Assembly (NCBI GenBank): GCA_037389465.1 | Contig: JAZARR010000059.1 | Span: forward strand, 7,587,001 to 7,651,000 | DNA length: 64,000 bases | Direction: 5' to 3' | Source of the DNA: Baylisascaris procyonis | Lineage: Eukaryota; Nematoda; Chromadorea; Rhabditida; Ascarididae | Shown: positions 58,401-64,000 of the stretch, piece after piece | Position numbering within the stretch: position 1 is the first letter of the stretch | Layout: each line of letters starts with the position of its first letter | Program-made: the position numbers and the translations under genes | The notes under the pieces: generated by a model | The model's database searches: none | What the model was told of the DNA's origin: nothing | The model's input: only the letters and a program-made list of their open reading frames with translations

Positions 58401-60530
58401 ATTTTATGCATTTTTGTTCTATTGGAGTTAATTTAATGTTCTTCGCAAAAAAAGAAACCTTTGTGATGAGCCCCACCATTAGTTATTTCACGAGTTGGTG
58501 GGCAGATTCGCTTAGAGCCTGAGGTCAATAAACCACGTATTTGTTCCAAATGTTTTTATACGGTTTCGCAGCGGCACATTATTTCAGCCTGATGTATATT
58601 CCTCATAAGTCTTGGTACAGCTGGGGCATACAGTGCTTTGCAAACGGAGTTTATGCTTTCGGCTTTCTGTTTATGCTGCCGCAGTTGTTCGTCAATTACA
58701 GACTGAAGTCGGTGGCCCACTTGCCGTGGCGAGCATTTATGTACAAGGTAGGGGCAAATTTCTCCCTTTCCTTATCGTTTCTTTTAATAATTCAGACGCC
58801 AAGTATACGAGCGGATTAGCCTTTGCTCACCTAAGGCCGAATTTTCTCGCATTTTAGATTTGTTGGTTTTTGCTCATTATGTCAACTGTCGACTTCTGCA
58901 GGGATGGCTTCTCTCCACATATGAGTGTCTGTTTTTGGTTCGCATTGAAAGTGCAATAAAACCTGGCATTTTTTCACATCGTTGTTCAAAAATATATGCA
59001 GAAGGAGCATTTCTACCAGTCAGGAAAGGCTCTGCGACATCACTTTTTCGTTATTCAGACAACAGTTCGGAGCTAATTTTTGCTGGGAAGGAATCAAGAG
59101 CGCAAAAGGGTGACAGTTATACGTAGGGGATTGAGACACTGTGTATAACGGGAAAGCAAGCGTATGTTAAATAGGGAAAAACACCCGCCTTATGCAATAT
59201 CTGCTGATTACTTTTATTACTAGTGCGATGTTCAATGATCACTTCTGTACAAAATTCACGAATTGTTTCTGCCAACTGCAAAACTTGTACCACTTATTTG
59301 TAAAACTGTTGACTGCTCACCACGGACCAGTTCCAGTGACGGGAAGAGCGTGCAAGAACATATGAAGCCGTTCTTGGGATTTGGTTCAACGGGCTTTGTT
59401 TTACCCATACGGATAAAATGATCCTGGAATCGAACTTTGTTTTAAATACATCTTAAGAAAAGCTGCAGCATTTCTTCCGAGCATAGACGTTTTCGCACGT
59501 ATGTATGAGTTCGGGTAGGAAGTTGGAACAAATTTAATGTAATGCTATGGAACGACTTCGCCTCATCCAAAGAAGCTGGCAACATTGTGACCTGCAGCGG
59601 ACAACAGCAAGATGAAAGGGAGGCATTGTCTCTGACGAATGCGTCGTTATTCGTGTAATATTTCTCCCTTTTTTTAAACCTGCCTTGTGCGGAAGCTGTT
59701 ACAACTAGACTGTCGTCGCATTTTGGTTGGGTGAAGGTAACAGAAATCGGTAGATTCCTATTCTGCTTTATATGCAAGTAGTTTAGGAGATGCAAGTGGA
59801 GGCTGTGAGGAAGGTGAGGGTAAATTTTTCTCAAGAATCCCACCCACTTCCTGACGCAGAGCATGCGCAGTTCCCCTTCATAAAGCTAGTGGGACAAAAT
59901 TCCGATGGAGCACCTAGAAGCTACTGCTTCTGCTATAGTTTGCTTTTCTTCTGTAAAACGGGGGCTCAACGTTTATAGAAATTGCAGAACCGAAACTGCC
60001 TTATCACGTGGAAATTCATTGCAGTTTTCCAGTTCCTTGCTTGCTTTGAAATCACCTAATGCGTATGATGCGTGGTGAGAGGGGGGATGAAGATAGTTCT
60101 ACAAAAGTGGAGAAATAACCGAGAGGAGTTATTTTCCCGGTGCATGTTTTAGCTGCGTCATCCCCCTGCGCCCAACTGAACCTGTGCCAGGGAATCCAGG
60201 ATGGAAAAATCGGAAGCCTGAGGTTGGCTTATAAATGCGCAACTTTATAGTGTTATTTTGGTCGTTGTGTTTTAGGCTTTCAACACTTTCATCGATGACA
60301 TGTTTGCCTTTATAATAACGATGCCAACCTCGCATCGTGTAGCTTGTTTTCGCGACGATGTGGTATTCCTTATTTATCTCTACCAACGCTATTTATATCC
60401 GGTCGATAAAACGAGGGTCAACGAGTATGGCGAAAGCTTTGATGAGGGGCGGAACGTAACAGAGAACGGCAAAACGTCGAATGGAAGTATCATCGAAGAG
60501 AAACCAGCAGCCGCCAAGAAAAAAGAATAG
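46321..60530 (+). CDS. CLPTM1L: CLPTM1L (CRR9) homologue, ER multi-pass membrane protein
   Basis: Gene-level entry, twelve exons: 46321-46452, 47032-47181, 47874-47972, 49275-49400, 50130-50262, 51665-51735, 52433-52573, 53321-53469, 54452-54587, 57633-57781, 58588-58747, 60276-60530. All phases agree; the product is 566 residues (human 538). Membrane segments: one N-terminal (residues ~5-27), then about five after residue 290. Signature blocks: [131 protein letters not shown]. Residues 45-280 form the lumenal region, with a conserved NNGS sequon. The family is ER-resident; human CLPTM1L has been reported to scramble glucosaminyl-phosphatidylinositol during GPI-anchor synthesis. These blocks fit CLPTM1L better than its paralogue CLPTM1. 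No frameshift or internal stop in the joined frame. Confidence 0.93.
47032..47181 (+). CDS. CLPTM1L: CLPTM1L exon 2
   Basis: Acceptor GTTTTCAG, donor GAG|GTATGT, phase 0. [20 protein letters not shown] aligns with human PKLQLSVYTTTRSHLGAENN. Confidence 0.85.
47874..47972 (+). CDS. CLPTM1L: CLPTM1L exon 3
   Basis: Acceptor CTATAG, donor GAG|GTTAGT, phase 0. [20 protein letters not shown] matches human NVSVPKKTRNNGTLYAYIF, including the N-glycosylation sequon. Confidence 0.88.
48078..48182 (+). CDS. Possible CLPTM1L cassette exon
   Basis: Open for 35 codons between ATTTTAG and TCC|GTAATG, phase 0 at both ends, in intron 3. It would insert [20 protein letters not shown], then [15 protein letters not shown]. 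Human CLPTM1L aligns without it, so it is either nematode-specific, alternatively spliced, or a chance frame. Confidence 0.25.
49275..49400 (+). CDS. CLPTM1L: CLPTM1L exon 4
   Basis: Acceptor GCTTACAG, donor GAA|GTGAGT, phase 0. [19 protein letters not shown] aligns with human SPLTTYMVPKPEEINLLTG. Confidence 0.88.
50130..50262 (+). CDS. CLPTM1L: CLPTM1L exon 5
   Basis: [20 protein letters not shown], then [14 protein letters not shown], aligns with human PVSHWRPRLALNVMADNFVF and what follows. The acceptor ATTGAG is weak but phase 0 as required. The donor AAG|GTCTGT leaves phase 1. Confidence 0.8.
51665..51735 (+). CDS. CLPTM1L: CLPTM1L exon 6 (71 bp)
   Basis: Acceptor TATTTCAG, donor CAG|GTGAAC, phases 1 and 0. 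[20 protein letters not shown] matches human KTVHYLPILFIDQLSNRVK. Confidence 0.9.
52433..52573 (+). CDS. CLPTM1L: CLPTM1L exon 7
   Basis: [20 protein letters not shown], then [11 protein letters not shown], matches human VSLGRLRFWIHMQDAVYSLQ QFGFSEKDADE. The acceptor is TTACAG. The donor is the weak GAG|GTTCGC, set by phase and by the exact continuation VKGVFVDT in exon 8. Confidence 0.88.
53321..53469 (+). CDS. CLPTM1L: CLPTM1L exon 8
   Basis: [20 protein letters not shown], then [20 protein letters not shown], carries a membrane helix and the family's AFKNDIxFW motif. Acceptor TTTATAG, donor AAG|GTTGCA, phase 2 out. Confidence 0.95.
54204..54236. repeat. Inverted repeat in CLPTM1L intron 8
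   Basis: AAGGATCCTCA and its exact reverse complement, separated by 11 bases. It lies about 215 bases upstream of exon 9. Confidence 0.8.
54452..54587 (+). CDS. CLPTM1L: CLPTM1L exon 9
   Basis: [20 protein letters not shown], then [20 protein letters not shown], contains two membrane helices nearly identical to human. Acceptor TTTGCAG, donor AAA|GTAAGC. Confidence 0.95.
57633..57781 (+). CDS. CLPTM1L: CLPTM1L exon 10
   Basis: [20 protein letters not shown], then [19 protein letters not shown], matches human from MTIFWRGLMPEF to CVGGAVYS. Acceptor CTTGGAG is weak; phase 0 selects it over the nearby TCAG. Donor AG|GTACGC. This follows the longest intron (3.0 kb). Confidence 0.88.
58588..58747 (+). 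CDS. CLPTM1L: CLPTM1L exon 11
   Basis: [20 protein letters not shown], then [20 protein letters not shown] and [12 protein letters not shown], is nearly identical to human. Acceptor TATTTCAG, donor AAG|GTAGGG. Confidence 0.96.
60276..60530 (+). CDS. CLPTM1L: CLPTM1L exon 12 (terminal)
   Basis: [20 protein letters not shown], then [20 protein letters not shown] and RVNEYGESF, followed by a polar tail ending in KPAAAKKKE and TAG. Acceptor GTTTTAG. The tail is about 19 residues longer than human and Lys-rich at the very end (KKKE, similar to a dilysine-type ER signal). Confidence 0.96.
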   Translation, partial: AFNTFIDDMFAFIITMPTSHRVACFRDDVVFLIYLYQRYLYPVDKTRVNEYGESFDEGRNVTENGKTSNGSIIEEKPAAAKKKE

Positions 60531-61778
60531 TGGTTGATGCGTTTTATTGTTTCAGTGTCTTTGAAAGAAATTCATATTGGAGGTAGCTAGCTGTCACGAC
60601 AGTTGCAGGTGTGAAGCCTATGTTTGAACTCTTTTTGAATTAAATTGCTGTCTACTAAATTTCGGATTACTTGCGCACACTTCCTTTCTTTCGTCGACGT
60701 CGCTAATGCAGTCTTCGGACTGGGAGGAGGTGGGAGGGGTTTTAGTGACAGAATTTGCTCTGGATTAAAGAACTGTTTCTCATTGTCTCATCCTGTTATC
60801 GGTGGGATCATAATGCCTTCATTGCTGGATGCCGAATTCGGTTAATCTTCCATTGTAATGTTAATAACTTTAACATAGGCTCTTGGTTTGATTTATTGTG
60901 CAACTACAGCGTTTGTGAAAGTAGATGGATGTCTCGGATGGTTTTGTAATTAATGTCAATTTTTAAGGTGCTCTAAGGAGGACAAAACGATGTTGTTCTG
61001 GAAGTTGAGCAGGGCCGAAATCAGAGTAGCGTTGTGATTTTTGATCTCACTCATTGCGCAGCGCTTCATTAACTCGACACTGCTCTGAGGAAGTGATTAA
61101 CACGAAGTCTACAAAATGCTGAAACCACTTTGTTGTTATCGTATGTTCATCGTCACTGAGTGCATAATATGGGAATAGTGAAGTGGAGATGCCAATGTAT
61201 CCTACGGATAGCATCATTTCAGTGCGATTGCTAGCTTGGTGAACTGTAACCTGTTAAAAGTTCTTTGAATTGTGATTTAGAGGGATGTCACAGCCCTGCA
61301 AGCTGTATTATGTCATGGCATGCCACAAATGGTTCTTATGTGAATATATCAGTTCAATAGGACAGAGCACTTGCTATATGAGAAAGGTGTTGTTTTGAGC
61401 GATGCGTTGTGAGATGCAGCTGTTTTATCCACTCGTCATTCACTTCCAAAGAGACGAGTATTTCAATTTTTCCTTCCTGCGTTATCATACTTATTAATTT
61501 GTTTGTGCATGGGGCGGCTTGTTGCTTTTACATTTCCATTCTTACTCAAGTAAATTGTTTTTTTTTGCGACTGTGTTGGTGACAGCTTCAGTGGCAACAT
61601 TGCAAAGTGCTGACAGTGAGGCACTGTTCCCAGTGAGGTGGCCACTGTCGTTGTGTTCAACCAACCGTACAGAGCAATCGAATGGTTGGATGTTGAACTC
61701 TATTCCAGTTGATGGGATAATTGCAAATGGGCGATTTGATGCGAATGTAAATTTTTAAGTAGATACATTCGCAGTGTC

Positions 61779-61810
61779 CTTTTACATGGGTCTTCTGACC
61801 CATGTAAAAG
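61779..61810. repeat. Perfect hairpin (14-bp stem, 4-base loop)
   Basis: CTTTTACATGGGTC, then TTCT, then the exact reverse complement. It is isolated, not followed by a T run, and too short for a microRNA precursor. Confidence 0.9.
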
Positions 61811-62667
61811 TACTGAAATATACCCCAAATAATCAGTGAACTCTTTTCTCAATTTCTTTAAGCAGAATTTGGACGTGCTTTTTCTCACTTCTTCCAGCGA
61901 AGTTTGCAATTTCTTGTCCTTTCATCTTCCTGCAATATTATTTATTTTCCTTGCTCCTTTGGGGCAGAAATTTCCTTGGCATTGCAGTTTTGAATCTCGC
62001 ATGTCTATCATGGGTCGTCAACAGCTTTCATTGTCAGATATTTGGCTGTGGGCTTCGATCGCAGATTCCGAGTTATGGTATGACGGCTGCAAACCATGAG
62101 GGGTTTGCTTCTCCCAAAATTTTCCATGATGACTGAATCTTTCATGCTTTAGGAAGAGTGTTTATAACTTAACTGCTCCCATGTTTCGTGGGTTTGATGC
62201 CGTTTGGTAGGTTCGCGCGGTCCCATTTCTTTGCATGCTGTCATTTCGAAGCGCCGAAGGCGAGACGCCATTGGATGGCTTCGCTTGGACCTTCCGTGCT
62301 CTTCATCGTGAGCCACGTTCCCTCTCGAACGCTCTGTCCTGGTGTCGCATGGTCGGTTTCGATCAAGTTTAAGGCAACAGAGGGTGGAAGATGCGGGCAA
62401 AGGTGTAACCGTGTGATACCAGGGCAAACGCTGACTGTGTAATACCCATACAGATGCTGGTGTCAGCAAGTGATGAAGAGCGACTTGGAGTGAGCTGAAA
62501 CATTCTGATGTTGTGTTGTTTTTGAGGTTCGCTTTCTTTCCGTTGCAGTTCCGTGTTTGCGATACTCCGATGGAGCATGTAGCGGGAACTGGAGTGAGTG
62601 TCCGTGAAAACATTTCTCACAGCTCCTAATTCTTTCTGCAGGTCGTCGTAATAAGGAAGCTTTAGCT

Positions 62668-62709
62668 ACTTGAAACAGCAAGTGATATACTTGAAACAGC
62701 AAGTGGTAT
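62668..62709 (+). repeat. 21-bp tandem repeat, two copies
   Basis: ACTTGAAACAGCAAGTG[A/G]TAT occurs twice head to tail with a single base difference. Confidence 0.95.
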
Positions 62710-62862
62710 TGAAGCCTTAGAGCGCAGTACATTCTTCTCCTAAAAAGCGATTCTCTGAACTGCTTATTAAATGACCTTGAGGATGAGTTGATGACTTCGT
62801 CGTTGAGGATCGGACCGTTGCAGCCTGGAAATAACTCCGTGTTGGCCCTCGAGACTGTTTAC

Positions 62863-62983
62863 AAATCTCCCGGCTGCCAAGCTTGATGATACTAAAAACA
62901 GTCTTTTGCAGCGTTTCACTAGCAGTGCCCCAGTTTTCTCTGATGAACGTTTTCTTCGTTAGGGTCAGCTGTTTGGGCGCCAT
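62863..62983 (-). CDS. Possible first exon, globin-like N-terminus
   Basis: ATG frame MAPKQLTLTKKTFIRENWGT, then SETLQKTVFSIIKLGSREI, ending at T|GTAAAC (phase 1). The pattern LTxxxxxxIRxxW followed by an amphipathic helix resembles the A-B helices of nematode globins. The helix E/F His-containing exons were not found downstream on this strand within the window. The frame stays open to 62717 without splicing. The family call is tentative. Confidence 0.25.
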
Positions 62984-64000
62984 TTAAGCTTTTATTGAAC
63001 AGAAATTGAAAGCGAGCATTATTGGAGTTCGTGAATGAGAAGGTAAGCGGTTCCTTAACATCAAACACTCAACACGTAAGTCGGCATGAAGCTCGTCTAA
63101 TATGGGCGCAAACAATGAACGGCACATTATGCATTCGGCGCGCTCACGATTAAACGCTGTTTTGACTAGTGATTTGACGCTCCTGTAAGTGGCCCCACAA
63201 GTTCGTCATCACTCCCTTCCTCGCCTGTCGGATGTGACCACAATAACGACAATTGCTAGCCATGCCCCCTCATATCGCGTTGTCAAGCTTATGCTTCATT
63301 CCTAATGCAATAATAATAACTGATTTGTTTACTGTTTGTGGCGCAAAGTTGGCTTTTTGATCGGTGACGATTGGGAGGGAAAAATGCACCTAGCGAGATA
63401 GACAAAGAGAGAGAGATGAATGGGCTGGGAGGGGCGCTTGAAAGTGCTTTGCATTCAATTTCCTAATGCCTGTCGATCACACCCTTTCATTGAATCAAAC
63501 CGTTTGAGTCTTCGATTGCAGAATGACCCATTCAGTGATCGATCATTTACCACACTGGCAGGTTTTCTAGTCCACACGAACGTTGGAGGCGTTCAGTGAT
63601 TTCTATAAACAATATTGCTTGAGTTGCACTCACGTTTTGCTGTCTTAACGTTGGCTATTTTACTCTTCAACCTGTTTATTTTACTCATAGTATTACAATG
63701 AAAATGTGGTAATAAATTATTGGATTTTCTGAGTTCCTTTGTTAGCGGCTCTGTTCTTCCAATTCGAAAATTGCATTGTGGTGTAGGAAAAGTGTCATCA
63801 ACCTTTCCTCTCTAAAGCAGCACGGCAGTAGTTCGCATTGAAAGTTCTGAAAGCGTTATTTTGTTTTGCGCAGTTATTGCGTAACCGCAACGACGTGTAG
63901 TTTTTTCACCTCTCCTGATGTTCTTACTAGATCTTGGGTCACTTCTGCTATATGACCCAATGATAAGCCGTTTTCAATTTTGCACAGCACCTGTTGCGTC
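62984..64000. other. Non-coding DNA
   Basis: No open frame of note and no recognised RNA gene. Contains purine-rich GAGAGAGA and short T runs only. Confidence 0.4.

Larger units (their letters stand above)
60531..62716. other. Mostly non-coding interval downstream of CLPTM1L
   Basis: Holds the CLPTM1L 3' UTR at its start; no canonical AATAAA was seen close to the stop. CG-richer open frames on both strands at 62.15-62.61 kb show no recognised domain. Confidence 0.4.

Noticed and set aside
59442..59864. 140-codon minus-strand frame
   Set aside because: Lies in CLPTM1L intron 11, opposite strand, no signal peptide, domain or splice context; likely chance.
62149..62613. 154-codon minus-strand frame as the rest of the globin-like gene
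   Set aside because: No globin helix E/F pattern or proximal His in any of the three frames.
1..64000. CRISPR arrays, rRNA, insertion sequences
   Set aside because: No regularly spaced repeats, no rRNA-like conserved blocks, no transposase frames; gene structure is eukaryotic.

Overview
The window looks like nuclear DNA of a nematode, probably a strongylid (hookworm-like) worm. The evidence is short exons (about 50-250 bp) split by GT-AG introns of hundreds to thousands of bases, AT-rich non-coding DNA, long (TA)n tracts, and exon translations that align from memory with metazoan families. The species assignment is inference; no similarity search was run. There are no bacterial operons, rRNA genes, convincing tRNA genes or CRISPR arrays.

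Layout. 1-18.6 kb: no gene I can name; one diverged repeat family in two copies, a (TA)n tract with a hairpin beside it, and a few short coding-like open frames. 18.6-23.3 kb: three short loci that begin with good signal peptides (two on the minus strand, one on the plus strand), none of known family. 25.4-30.2 kb, plus strand: a degenerate astacin (M12A) metalloprotease-like gene in which the zinc-binding HExxHxxGFxHE and the Met-turn SxMHY are both replaced. 33.3-42.65 kb, minus strand: a seven-exon TEX264 homologue (ER-phagy receptor family; one N-terminal membrane anchor, GyrI-like domain, acidic tail). 42.65-46.3 kb: divergent intergenic interval with small uncertain open frames. 46.3-60.5 kb, plus strand: a complete twelve-exon CLPTM1L (CRR9) homologue whose exon phases all agree, giving 566 residues. 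60.5-64 kb: mostly non-coding, with a perfect 14-bp hairpin, a 21-bp tandem repeat and one possible globin-like first exon on the minus strand.

The two well-supported genes both encode ER membrane proteins and are arranged head to head about 3.7 kb apart. CLPTM1L is linked to GPI-lipid scrambling and TEX264 to ER-phagy; whether the adjacency matters is unknown.

Most interesting points: (1) the astacin-like protein has lost its catalytic and Met-turn residues, and both members of one disulphide pair, while keeping the other disulphide pair; (2) a 30-bp duplication at the 3' end of the TEX264 coding region places GT in one copy and AG in the other at the same in-phase position, which looks like a young intron or alternative terminus made by duplication; (3) a candidate two-exon secreted four-cysteine peptide on the minus strand near 22 kb; (4) a phase-0 candidate cassette exon in CLPTM1L intron 3.
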